A stretch of DNA of 41,468 nt from Verrucomicrobiota bacterium (GTDB lineage: Bacteria > Verrucomicrobiota > Verrucomicrobiia > Chthoniobacterales > JACTMZ01), in NCBI GenBank assembly GCA_027624625.1, contig JAQBWH010000016.1:1-41468 (forward strand), in the 5' to 3' direction. A model generated the notes under the pieces. That model saw only the letters and a program-made list of their open reading frames with translations. It ran no database searches and was not told where the DNA came from. The translations under genes were made by a program, and so were the position numbers. Below, in pieces: positions 7,947 through 16,072 of the stretch. Positions within the stretch are counted from its first letter, which is position 1; the number at the start of each line of letters is the position of its first letter.

Positions 7947-8019
7947 GCGGGTGTAGCTCAGTTGGTAGAGCACTTCCTTGCCAAGGAAGATGTCGCGAGT
8001 TCGAGTCTCGTCACCCGCT
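7947..8019 (+). tRNA. tRNA-Gly (anticodon GCC)
   Basis: This is a complete 73-base cloverleaf. The acceptor stem is GCGGGTG/CACCCGC (7947-7953, 8012-8018) and the D arm contains AGCTCAGTTGGTAGAGC. The anticodon stem CTTCC/GGAAG encloses loop TTGCCAA, giving anticodon GCC. The T arm GCGAG/CTCGT has loop TTCGAGT. The discriminator is T8019 and no CCA is encoded. It borders a gene-poor, lower-GC region, which is common at integration sites, but no integrase or duplicated 3' end was found. Confidence 0.97.
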
Positions 8020-8735
8020 CCCCCCCTTCATCACCAACGCTTTATGCAATGCGGGGGCTGTAAGAAGGCCAAAAGCATAGAAGAAGCATAACACCCCGTG
8101 CCCGTGATCCAGGCGTTCAAGCGTGTGGGCCCGCGTGTGGAATTGCCTAGCCCCCAGCATGAAGGCTGCCGCCGGGAAGGCGCCGGCAGGGTTTAAGCGT
8201 CACCTCGACCCTCTTTATGAGTGGAACGCCCAAAAAATGTCCGCGGCTATAACCTACAACCATAGTTTGGCCCTTACCGCTCTCTTTCAAAACGTGCCAC
8301 GTTGCGGCTACTTGCGGCGCCATCGGCCGCGAAAGCTCTCTCGCTGGGGGCACAAGGGAACCTTCTGGCGCCCGTGAGCGGGGGGAGTTGGCGACTTCCA
8401 CCCTTGGCGCGCAAATTTATTGCGATGATCTGAAGTAAATAAGGACCCCATGATTTGCCATAACTTGCAGGACGAAAAAAGGGGAAGGAGGGCCGAAAAC
8501 GGACTAAGTTTTTCCCGATCGTCGACGGTCCCCGTTCTCCGCCCGCCGAAATCCTCAGGGAGCAGCTGCACCGAAAAGAAGGTCAATCGGGGTAAGCAGA
8601 AGCCCTCTGTGGCATCGGTGGACGAGGACTCCAGAGGGGTGGCCCCGTTCGTCTGCCGCAGAGGACAAGTCTAACCTCCCCCCATCGGGGGCATCTGTCA
8701 AATGGAGGATCTGCCGGACCGCGTTCTTCCGAGGC
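8020..8735. other. Gene-poor stretch downstream of tRNA-Gly
   Basis: About 700 bases contain no recognisable gene. The open frames on both strands are short, overlap each other and show no family motifs. Two hairpin-forming sequences stand out: CTGCCGCCG/CGCCGGCAG (8166-8189, one mismatch) and CCCCC-ATC-GGGGG (8679-8691). Neither is followed by a T run. The region may be decayed remains of an element inserted beside the tRNA, but no integrase or transposase remnant could be read. Confidence 0.5.
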
Positions 8736-9101
8736 TCAGGACTCTAGCCAAGTCCAAGCCGCCTCCACCTCGAGCGATGGGAAATAGCGTATTTTCGTGG
8801 GGGATACCGAGCTGAAGAGTTTGGTCATCTTGGCCAGTAATTCCTCTTTTTGGTTTTCTCCGACCATGGCAACCCGGGCAAGGTCCTTGCGGTGGGACAG
8901 ACCAAAATTGAGGTCATCTCAGGCAGCCCCGAGATCCCAAAGGTGAAAATCTTCAAACTGAACGAGCAGACTAATCTTGCCGGAGGAGGCGATGGCTGGT
9001 TCGAAAATCGCAATGAATTTACGATAATCTTCATCGGTGAGCTTTCCGCCCATGGTGAAACCTAAGAGATTATTTTTGCCGCGGTCGATGGCCGTGATCA
9101 T
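8736..9101 (-). pseudogene. SpoIIAA-like (DUF3478 / STAS-related) protein gene with an in-frame TGA
   Basis: Reading the minus strand from ATG 9101 gives MITAIDRGKNNLLGFTMGGK and continues through KLTDEDYRKF, ISLLVQFEDFHLWDLGAA, then TGA at codon 61 (8919-8921). The same frame continues with DDLNFGLSHRKDLARVAMVG, then TKIRYFP and EAAWTWLES to a TGA at 8736. Both halves match one SpoIIAA-like family. In that family the position after DLGA(A/L) is normally Trp, so one TGG-to-TGA change explains the break. The full frame would encode 121 residues, the usual family size. These small proteins are thought to associate with lipids or membranes; their function is poorly known. The gene lies downstream of, and on the same strand as, the flavin monooxygenase. 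Confidence 0.82.
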
Positions 9102-9202
9102 GATTTTTGCTTTTGGTCTGCCGTAAGCATAATTCTCCCCGGCAGCGTGGTGCCTCGGTTTAGAGCAACGATAATAATGGACAGACCAGTTTGTCCTGGC
9201 CT

Positions 9203-10729
9203 CTAGTTTCCGGACCGGGAGGCAAAACCTTTTCCTCCGAGCATGGTCCACAGGCGGGGACCATGCCGGTCGTGGGGTTGGTCATTGTCTCCGCCGTCGA
9301 AGTCGACTTTGCCGCACCCGGCCTTGATCTCTTTAATTGTTCCATGCGCCACGGTATCGGGGAAGGTGTTGATCAAGGTTTCCATCAGGTAGGTGAGCCA
9401 CTTTCGAGCCGAGACCTCGAAAAAGTTGCGCGGCGAGTTCGCGGTTTGCGGCATAGCCAGGTTCGCGATCCTGCTGCGGATCAGATGCCGTCCTTGTTTG
9501 CACACCTTCTCCCCGTATTTCTTCCGTTCCTTTTCGTATCCCAAGAAGGCTTCGCTGATCAACTTGTCCGAGTTGGTTTCCACCTGTTCTTGGTCGATCA
9601 ATTCGAAGGCTCGGTGGAGATGCTTGGCCAAAACGCAGGCATCCCCGATGGCCGAATTACATCCCTGTCCGGCTAATGGTGTGGGGGCATGCGGAGCGTC
9701 TCCAATAATGACAACGCGGCCCATGTGCCATGCGTCGACATCCAAGGACAGCGACGCGTCACCGAGAGAAATGTGGATCAGCTCTTGGGGTGATTCGACC
9801 AGTCTCGCCACCTTCCCGAGAACTCCCGGACACTTTTTCATTCGTTCCAGTGCCTCTTCTCTCGATGCTGCACTTCCGTAGCGAGCGGACTGCCACGTTC
9901 TTCCATTCCCGTTCTGTGTTGAATTATTTTTCTGTTCGTTGGAGAGTTTGTAAGCGTAGCACATCTCGAAATCGGTGGGACTGGTGGGATACCCTACGAT
10001 GCCAATGCCGGATCCTTTTTTCGTGGCGAGCATCCAACAGGCCTGATTTTCCTCTTTGCTGAAATCGAGAACTTCTGGCGGGATGTTGCGCTTGAGCAAC
10101 AACCATACCGCCTGGTTGTAAGTGCCCAGAGTCCTCGGGCCGAACATCAGTTCGCGCACTTTGGAGTGAATCCCGTCAGCTCCGACCACCACCGCGCCGA
10201 CCTCGGTTCTCGTTTCTTTTTCCCCGCCAGCTGTCGTTGTCACGTCAAAGCGGACAGTCAGCGTTCCGTCCTCGTTTTCAGTTATGTTTCTGCATTCCCA
10301 GCCCAAGCGGAGTGTGCCCGGATGAAGATTGTCATTGAGAACATTCATCAAGCAGCTTCGGGTTGTCCCGGCCAAGAGTGGTCCGTTCAACTGCTTCTTG
10401 ATTTTTGGAATGGAACCGAGATTGTATCGGCCGAGAAGTTTACCTTCAGATTCGCCGTTGGTTTCTTCGTCTTCGACCACGCGGAACTCGTTCACCGGGG
10501 TCATGATCTTGCTGAGCCGGTGTTTCTTCTCGGGGCCGAAAATTTGTTCCAACCAGATCCGACCGGTAGCCAAGGAGAAACCAGCGCCAATATCGTGCTG
10601 CAATGTCTTCAAGTTCCGTTCGAAGACCATGCAGGCCACTCCCTTCCGCTGCAAAGCGTTGGCGAGGGTCAGCCCGCCGGGTCCGGCACCGATGATCAGA
10701 ACAGTCCTCTTCGCGTTTTCGGTTGGCAT
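9203..10729 (-). CDS. FAD-dependent monooxygenase (class A flavoprotein hydroxylase type)
   Basis: This is a 508-residue protein from ATG 10729. Family motifs are in order: the FAD-binding GAGPGGLTLANAL (about 13-25), the VVVGADGIHSKVRE segment with the DG motif, and GRVVIIGDAPHAPTPLAGQG with the GD motif that contacts the FAD ribityl. Such enzymes use NAD(P)H and oxygen to hydroxylate small organic substrates; the substrate here is unknown. The open frame extends 34 codons further upstream, but the Rossmann strand starts just after MPTENAKRT. The C-terminal 40 residues have no recognisable family match. Base composition is visibly lower in GC than the surrounding genes, consistent with horizontal acquisition. 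No operon partner remains except the broken SpoIIAA-like gene. Confidence 0.85.
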   Translation of the reverse strand: MPTENAKRTVLIIGAGPGGLTLANALQRKGVACMVFERNLKTLQHDIGAGFSLATGRIWLEQIFGPEKKHRLSKIMTPVNEFRVVEDEETNGESEGKLLGRYNLGSIPKIKKQLNGPLLAGTTRSCLMNVLNDNLHPGTLRLGWECRNITENEDGTLTVRFDVTTTAGGEKETRTEVGAVVVGADGIHSKVRELMFGPRTLGTYNQAVWLLLKRNIPPEVLDFSKEENQACWMLATKKGSGIGIVGYPTSPTDFEMCYAYKLSNEQKNNSTQNGNGRTWQSARYGSAASREEALERMKKCPGVLGKVARLVESPQELIHISLGDASLSLDVDAWHMGRVVIIGDAPHAPTPLAGQGCNSAIGDACVLAKHLHRAFELIDQEQVETNSDKLISEAFLGYEKERKKYGEKVCKQGRHLIRSRIANLAMPQTANSPRNFFEVSARKWLTYLMETLINTFPDTVAHGTIKEIKAGCGKVDFDGGDNDQPHDRHGPRLWTMLGGKGFASRSGN

Positions 10730-11189
10730 TGTTTTCAAGCTGTCTCGTGGGGTGGCCGCGGCACAAGCGCAACGCATTGTAACTATCTCAATCTTCCTCA
10801 GCCCTTCCGGGCGTTGGCCCGGAGTCTGCATCCGGAAGCGACGACTTCCACGGATATATGGAGCCAGATGAGGCGGCGGAGGTCAATCGGGCATCGCTGG
10901 GCGGAGGGAGAGGGCGAGCGCGTCCGCGCGCGTTTTCTGCTTCGCGCTGTGCAGAAATGGCTTAAAGTCGGAGTGAAGAAAAGCTCCAGTTTAGTACGGG
11001 GAAGATTTCCCGTCTGCGCGGTGAATTTCGTCAACTCTCGCCATGGCCCAGCATACTAAAGGCATAAGAAGTCCCCGCGTTTCGGCTCTTGGCCGGACGA
11101 ATTATGCGGAGAAAAGGGCACGGCTAGATGTTTAGCTAGCCATGGTGAGTCCGAGCTTCTTGACCCGCTTTTCACTGAGCATCCACCCT
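10730..11189. other. Non-coding stretch upstream of the flavin monooxygenase and the lipoprotein
   Basis: About 460 bases lie between two divergent genes. No real gene is seen. GGCTAG/CTAGCC (11122-11127, 11136-11141) forms a perfect 6-bp hairpin with an 8-base loop about 50 bases before the lipoprotein start and may be part of its leader. The rest has no feature I can support. Confidence 0.5.
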
Positions 11190-11759
11190 ATGAAATTTTT
11201 TACCCTGACCGGATTTCCAGCCCTGGCCGCTTGCATGGTCTTAGCCGCTTGCGGCCAGCCGCTACCCGAAGAAGAAAAATCCGGGTCGGATAGGCCCCCG
11301 GGCAAGGAGGAAATGGTTGAGGTGGTGGAGAGAGGATCGGACGGGCAGGATTCTCCCTCCGCTGTTCTCTTGGAATCCAGCATCGAACCGATTTCTCCCG
11401 ATTCCGTGCCGGGAAGTTACCAAGATCCCGACGTTCCGGAAGTGACCTACACCTTTAACCGCGATGGTTCGTGGGAGGCTACTTGGCAACCTCAGGATGA
11501 GTCGCGCGGCCTTTTGATGAGCGGCGTTTACATGGTGGAGGAAGGAGGCCTATTGCATCTGCGGGCATTATCCTTCGGACGGCGCGATTCTCTCCTTGGC
11601 GACGACTGGGACCGGCGCGCCCCGCCGCACCCGCGTCCCCGCGCTTATTTCCGCGTCGAGGGTGGGCAACTTGTCATCATAGCGGAGAACACCGCGCAGG
11701 CTTTCACCATGGCGCCATTCACTGCGGTGCGTTTGGTCAGGGTGGCGGATAAGGAATGA
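11190..11759 (+). CDS. Lipoprotein of unknown function
   Basis: This 189-residue protein starts at ATG 11190 with a lipoprotein signal peptide: Lys2, a hydrophobic stretch and the lipobox LAAC with Cys21 as the lipidated residue. A low-complexity acidic linker (about 25-70) follows. The mature part contains a beta-rich segment (VTYTFNRDGSWEATWQ, SGVYMVEEGGLLHLRAL, RAYFRVEGGQLVII) that reads like a small lipocalin- or Lipocalin_5-type domain. Such domains often report on how a value deviates from an expected structure, but no specific function can be assigned. It is followed 39 bases later by the CDGSH protein gene. Confidence 0.75.
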   Translation: MKFFTLTGFPALAACMVLAACGQPLPEEEKSGSDRPPGKEEMVEVVERGSDGQDSPSAVLLESSIEPISPDSVPGSYQDPDVPEVTYTFNRDGSWEATWQPQDESRGLLMSGVYMVEEGGLLHLRALSFGRRDSLLGDDWDRRAPPHPRPRAYFRVEGGQLVIIAENTAQAFTMAPFTAVRLVRVADKE

Positions 11760-11798
11760 CTGATTGAGGGTTTGGGATCGGGGTGTTACCACTGCGTT

Positions 11799-12038
11799 AT
11801 GAACGAACCGCACGTGTGTCAGAAATCGCCACTGGTGGAAGAAATGGAACCGGGCACTTACTGGTGGTGTTCTTGCGGGTATTCGACCACGCAACCTTTT
11901 TGCAACGGGATGCACAAGGACAAGGGATTCAAGCCGGTCAAGGTGGTCATCACGGAGAAGAAGCGGGTGGCTTGGTGCATGTGCAAGCACACGGCCTCGC
12001 CGCCATTCTGCGACGGCTCGCACGCCAAACTGGTTTAA
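11799..12038 (+). CDS. Tandem CDGSH-type iron-sulfur protein
   Basis: This 79-residue protein has two consecutive CDGSH motifs, C-x-C-x2-(S/T)-x3-P-x-C-x-G-x-H. The first is CSCGYSTTQPFCNGMH, with Asn and Met in place of the usual Asp and Ser. The second is the canonical CMCKHTASPPFCDGSH. Each should hold a 2Fe-2S cluster through three Cys and one His, as in mitoNEET and the bacterial double-CDGSH proteins. A redox or iron-sulfur transfer role is likely but unproven. The ATG at 11799 is preferred over an upstream in-frame ATG because conserved sequence starts here. The altered first motif keeps all four metal ligands. Confidence 0.9.
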   Translation: MNEPHVCQKSPLVEEMEPGTYWWCSCGYSTTQPFCNGMHKDKGFKPVKVVITEKKRVAWCMCKHTASPPFCDGSHAKLV

Positions 12039-12151
12039 GCTGGAAGGACGCGGTATTTTCGGTGGAATTTTCGTTCTGCCTCCCGCGGGGTTGATCCGTC
12101 GGCCCGGTTTGTTCATCGTGCCAAGGAACAGCCCGCCCGGGCACCCAGACC

Positions 12152-13051
12152 TTGAAACCGAACCCCGAAAAAATACCTCCCGCCGGGACCATCCCGGACA
12201 AGGTGCCGATGGCCCCGCCGCCGGCTGCGAAGTCTAGTCCGCCGGTCGCAGCCGGGGCCTCTCCGGTGCCTCTTCCGGATGCGGGCTCGCGGTCAAAGCC
12301 CGGGACTGCGGCGGCTCCGGCGTTCACCGCGCGCGGTCTCCCTCCGACCGGGAGGTGGCGTGCTGTTGTCTTGGTCGTGCTTTTTGCCGGATTGGCAGGC
12401 GGAGGAGGTTGGTGGTGGCTCAATTCGGAACCCGCCCCGATTTCCGGGCGCGTTTCGCTCTCCGGCGACGAAACCGGCGCGGTCGAGATCCACGTCTTGG
12501 GGAGGGAGGATTTGTCGGCAGCCTGGCGGGATTTGCTCGCCGCGGCGGACGTGCGGGCCGCGGAGTTGGCCGAACTTTCGACCGAGGCGCTGGCGCGGCA
12601 CCGCCAAGCGTGGCTTGCTTATGACGAAGCGTCGCGTGTTTACGCCGTCGGTGAGGAATATAACATGCCCGACTTGGCCGAACTCCGGGCGGAGCGCGAT
12701 GCGAAGCAAGCCGGGGAAGTCGCGGCGATGGAAGAGTTGAAGAGACTGTCGGCCGAAAAGGAGGGTTTGGTAACCCTGGAGGGATTATTGAATGCCTTGC
12801 CTGCGCCGCGGCAGACCGTGATGACCGATGCGCAGGGAATTTTTGCTCTGCCGCCGCCCGAGGATACCGGGGTTGTTCTTGTGGCCATAGCTGGGTCTGG
12901 CTCGGACGGAGGCGTCCCGCTGCGCGGCTGGTTTGAAGTGCTGGAACTGGAGACCGACGGCAGATTGCCGGACACCGTGGAATTGTCCGGCGAGGACCAG
13001 CTTGAGGTGGAGGCGATCCGTCGGTTTATTGCGGGGGATGGCAGCCGGTAG
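12152..13051 (+). CDS. Membrane-anchored protein with carboxypeptidase-regulatory-like domain split by a helical region
   Basis: The protein has up to 299 residues and is not assigned to a named family. An N-terminal Pro/Ala-rich cytoplasmic region (1-65) is followed by one membrane helix (about 70-90, ending GGGGWWWL). A beta segment ISGRVSLSGDETGAVEIHVLG (about 97-117) comes next. Residues about 120-215 are strongly helical and charged, probably a coiled coil. A second beta segment (TVMTDAQGIFALPPPEDTGVVLVAI, about 224-250) has the DAQGIFxLPP pattern of carboxypeptidase-regulatory/SpaA-like domains. It looks like one Ig-like domain with a long helical insertion. The start is uncertain: TTG 12152 or ATG 12209. 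It is followed by about 200 non-coding bases before uraH. Confidence 0.6.
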   Translation: MKPNPEKIPPAGTIPDKVPMAPPPAAKSSPPVAAGASPVPLPDAGSRSKPGTAAAPAFTARGLPPTGRWRAVVLVVLFAGLAGGGGWWWLNSEPAPISGRVSLSGDETGAVEIHVLGREDLSAAWRDLLAAADVRAAELAELSTEALARHRQAWLAYDEASRVYAVGEEYNMPDLAELRAERDAKQAGEVAAMEELKRLSAEKEGLVTLEGLLNALPAPRQTVMTDAQGIFALPPPEDTGVVLVAIAGSGSDGGVPLRGWFEVLELETDGRLPDTVELSGEDQLEVEAIRRFIAGDGSR

Positions 13052-13258
13052 CCCGAGGTGGCGCGCTGATCCAAAGCGGCGTGGTGCCGTCGCTTCCACC
13101 GCAGTCCATTCTTGGTCTATTGCGGCGAGACGCAGCAACTGTGGTCGCTTCGGCACGGCGGATGCGTCAGCGCACACCTCCCGCCCTGGTCCAGACCCCT
13201 TGATTTCCAAGCGGATTCTTCGTCGTATTCCAAGAGCCATTCTGTTTAAGTCCGCGTT

Positions 13259-13582
13259 ATGGAAAAACTCACCACCCATGTTTTGGACACGGCGCACGGC
13301 AAGCCCGCTGCGGGGGTCGGTGTTTTCCTTTTCCAGGGCGACCGGCTGGTCTCACAGTCCGTGACCAATGCCGACGGACGTTGTCCGGAACTGCTTGCCC
13401 GCAAGCTTCCGGCCGGGGTTTACCGGATTGAATTCGCCGTGGGTGATTATTTTCGCAATCAGGGGGTGGAGTCGCCCTTTCTCGATCGCGTGCCAGTCCA
13501 ATTCACTGCGGCGGCCGGTCAGTCTTACCATGTTCCACTGGTGTGCACGCCGTGGTCTTACTCCACCTACCGGGGGAGTTAG
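13259..13582 (+). CDS. uraH: 5-hydroxyisourate hydrolase
   Basis: This is a 107-residue transthyretin-related protein. Diagnostic residues are seen: His7 in THVLDT, an Arg in VYRIEF, His in YHVPLV and the C-terminal YRGS tetrapeptide that separates true hydrolases from transthyretins. It converts 5-hydroxyisourate, the product of urate oxidase, to OHCU (2-oxo-4-hydroxy-4-carboxy-5-ureidoimidazoline). It is the first gene of the purine-catabolic run on the plus strand, with allC starting 4 bases after its stop codon. The product of the urate oxidase gene at 21108 would feed it directly. Confidence 0.96.
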   Translation: MEKLTTHVLDTAHGKPAAGVGVFLFQGDRLVSQSVTNADGRCPELLARKLPAGVYRIEFAVGDYFRNQGVESPFLDRVPVQFTAAAGQSYHVPLVCTPWSYSTYRGS

Positions 13583-13585
13583 ATC

Positions 13586-14806
13586 ATGGGTCGGATGCTC
13601 AACAAGGCCGTGGAACGGCTTGAGTTCCTCGGGCAGATTTCCGACAACCCGCGCTCTTTGGTACGGACCTACCTTTCGCCCGCCAACCGGCAGGCGGCGG
13701 AGTGCCTGCTTGGCTGGATGGCGGAGCTGGGAATGAAAACCGAGCATTTGTCGGACGGCACAGTGCGGGGTGTTCTTCCCGGCCCCGAACCGGAGGCTAA
13801 GCCGTTGCTCTTGGGGTCGCATCTGGACACGGTGATTAACGCCGGGAAATACGACGGTGCTCTCGGCCTGATCGCCGCTCTTGCCGCCCTTGAGGAACTC
13901 CGGGACGAGGGGATTCAACTGCCGTTTCCCGTGCATCTTCTCGGGTTTTCCGACGAAGAGGGCGTGCGGTTTCAAACAACCTACCTCGGCAGCCGCGGCG
14001 TGACCGGTCAACTGGACCCGGCGACCCGTAACCGGCTGGACGCCGCAGGCCAGAGCCAAGCCCTCGTCTTGGCGACCGAGGGTTGGCACGAAGGCGCGTC
14101 GGAGATTCATTATGAGCACGGAAACGTCCGCGGATACGTGGAAATCCATATCGAGCAGGGCCGTATCCTCGAAGAATGCGATGAGCCGGCTTGTGTGGTG
14201 TCCGGAATCAACGGGCAATCGCGCCTTCTGGTAACCCTGACCGGACGCACCGAGCATGCCGGTACCACGCCGATGGAGCTGCGACGCGACGCATTAACCG
14301 CCGCGGCCGAAGCCATTTTGGCGACGGAGAAACTCGCCCGCGACCAAACCGGGTTGGTGGCCACGGTCGGCAAGATCGAGGTTCTTCCCGGAGGCTCGAA
14401 TTCGATTCCCGGGGTGACGAGCTTCACCCTTGATTTCCGCCATCCGGTCGATGCCGAGCGGGTCCGCTTGCTCAAGGCCTTGGAAGATTCGGTCCGGAAG
14501 ATCACCGCCTCCCGCCAGCTGGAACTGGACTGGCAGCTGGTCCAAGAAAACGATGCGGTTGTTTGTGACGCGGGGCTTACGGCCGATCTTTGCGACGCTT
14601 TGGAGCGCGTCACCGGTTCGCGGCGGCAGCTCGCCAGCGGCGCCGGGCATGACGGGGTCGCGATTTCGAAGGTGGCGCCGGTCGGAATGATTTTCGTCCG
14701 CTGCCGGGCCGGGCTTTCCCATCACCCGGAGGAATATGCTTCTCCAGCCGACATCGGGGTGGGCATCCGGGTGCTGGTGGAATTTCTAAAATCGCTGCCG
14801 GCATGA
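13586..14806 (+). CDS. allC: Allantoate amidohydrolase (M20/M28-type carbamoylase)
   Basis: This 406-residue metallo-hydrolase carries the M20-type binuclear metal ligands: His79 in GSHLDTV, Asp90 in KYDGALG, Glu124-Glu125 in SDEEGVRF, His in VEIHIEQG and His in LSHHPEEY. Between these sits the dimerisation lid (TGRTEHAGTTPMELRRDA). It hydrolyses allantoate to ureidoglycine, CO2 and ammonia. The same superfamily includes N-carbamoyl-amino-acid and ureidoglycolate amidohydrolases; the position directly before allantoinase and the ureidoglycine aminohydrolase gene favours allantoate. A GGGGGAG Shine-Dalgarno lies 7 bases before the ATG, one of the few clear ones in this window. The stop overlaps the allB start (ATGA). 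Confidence 0.9.
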   Translation: MGRMLNKAVERLEFLGQISDNPRSLVRTYLSPANRQAAECLLGWMAELGMKTEHLSDGTVRGVLPGPEPEAKPLLLGSHLDTVINAGKYDGALGLIAALAALEELRDEGIQLPFPVHLLGFSDEEGVRFQTTYLGSRGVTGQLDPATRNRLDAAGQSQALVLATEGWHEGASEIHYEHGNVRGYVEIHIEQGRILEECDEPACVVSGINGQSRLLVTLTGRTEHAGTTPMELRRDALTAAAEAILATEKLARDQTGLVATVGKIEVLPGGSNSIPGVTSFTLDFRHPVDAERVRLLKALEDSVRKITASRQLELDWQLVQENDAVVCDAGLTADLCDALERVTGSRRQLASGAGHDGVAISKVAPVGMIFVRCRAGLSHHPEEYASPADIGVGIRVLVEFLKSLPA

Positions 14807-16062
14807 GCGACTTCGATCTTTTGGTCCATACCCCGGGCTTGAGCCTTGGCGTGATCGACGGCTTGGTGGCGGCGACCGGTCCCTCTTTGGCCGGTCCGGC
14901 GAAGCAGGTGGTCGAGGTGCCGGACGGGCGGATCGTTCCAGGGTGGATCGATGCCCATGTGCATTTCAACGAGCCCGGCCGGACCGAGTGGGAAGGCTTG
15001 GAAACCGGAAGCCTCGCGCTCGCGGCGGCCGGCGGCACGACCTTCTTTGACATGCCGCTGAACTCGACGCCCCCGGTCGTGGATGCGGCATCGTTGGAAA
15101 AAAAACGGCTCATCGCCACGGAGAAATCGCATTTGGATTTCGCGCTCTGGGCAGGACTCACGCCGGACTCGCTCGCCCACTTGGAGGCCATGGCGGAGGG
15201 CGGTGCGATCGGCTTCAAGGCCTTCATGTGTCACTCCGGACTCGATGAATATCCATGGGCCGACGCAGCGACAATGAAGGCGGGGATGAAAATCGCCGCC
15301 GGCTTGAATCTGCCCGTTTCGGTCCACGCCGAGATTTGCCGCGACTTGCCGCGCGTGGGTCATGACATGGCGGCGTGGTTGGCCTCGCGGCCGCAGAGCT
15401 TCGAACTAGTGGCCATTCGGCTCGCCTTGGATCTCGCCGGGGAAACCGGATGCGCCCTGCATATCGTCCACGTCACTTGTCCGGAGGGAATCGACTTGGT
15501 GACCCGAGCCAAGAAACAGGGTGTCGATGTCACGGTGGAGACTTGCCCGCATTACCTTTTGCTCGACGAGGAGAATGCCATTGCCATCGGCGCCCCGGCG
15601 AAATGCGCACCCCCGCTGCGTCCGGCGGAGACCGTGGCGAGAATGTGGGAAAAACTGCGGGCGGGCGCAATCGATACCCTCGGTTCCGACCATTCGCCGT
15701 CGAGCCCCGAGCTGAAAACCGGCGACGATTTTTTTACGATCTGGGGCGGCATCGCCGGGATCCAACACGGGCACCCACTCCTTCTCGACCGGGAACTTAA
15801 TCTTACGGGACCCGCCAGCGCGAATGTTGCGAAGCGTTTCAAGCTGCGCGGCAAGGGCTCGCTCTCGGTGGGGAACCACGCGGACTTTTCGATTTTTATC
15901 CCGGACGACCGGGCGATTGAACGGGGTGAGCTTTTGACCCGCCATCCGATCTCCCCTTACCTCGGGATGCGGCTCAGGCACCGGGTGAAGGCGACATTTT
16001 TGCGGGGCGCCAAGGTGGACATGGCAACAAAAGGCCGTTTCCTTCGCCCCGATTTCTTCTAA
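14803..16062 (+). CDS. allB: Allantoinase
   Basis: This is a 419-residue cyclic amidohydrolase. The binuclear metal site is visible: His52 and His54 in AHVHFNEPG, Lys139 in GFKAFM (the carbamylated lysine), His175 in SVHAE, His223 in VHVTC and Asp296 in GSDHSPS. The FNEPGR and TCPHYL segments are typical of allantoinases and dihydropyrimidinases. It opens the hydantoin ring of allantoin to give allantoate. It starts 4 bases inside the end of allC and is followed 10 bases later by allE, so coupled expression is likely. Confidence 0.93.
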   Translation: MSDFDLLVHTPGLSLGVIDGLVAATGPSLAGPAKQVVEVPDGRIVPGWIDAHVHFNEPGRTEWEGLETGSLALAAAGGTTFFDMPLNSTPPVVDAASLEKKRLIATEKSHLDFALWAGLTPDSLAHLEAMAEGGAIGFKAFMCHSGLDEYPWADAATMKAGMKIAAGLNLPVSVHAEICRDLPRVGHDMAAWLASRPQSFELVAIRLALDLAGETGCALHIVHVTCPEGIDLVTRAKKQGVDVTVETCPHYLLLDEENAIAIGAPAKCAPPLRPAETVARMWEKLRAGAIDTLGSDHSPSSPELKTGDDFFTIWGGIAGIQHGHPLLLDRELNLTGPASANVAKRFKLRGKGSLSVGNHADFSIFIPDDRAIERGELLTRHPISPYLGMRLRHRVKATFLRGAKVDMATKGRFLRPDFF

Positions 16063-16072
16063 ACTAAAAGCG

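Noticed and set aside
7947..11189. Genomic island with tRNA attachment sites
   Set aside because: No integrase, transposase or second copy of the tRNA 3' end was found, so only a composition-based suspicion is reported, not att sites.
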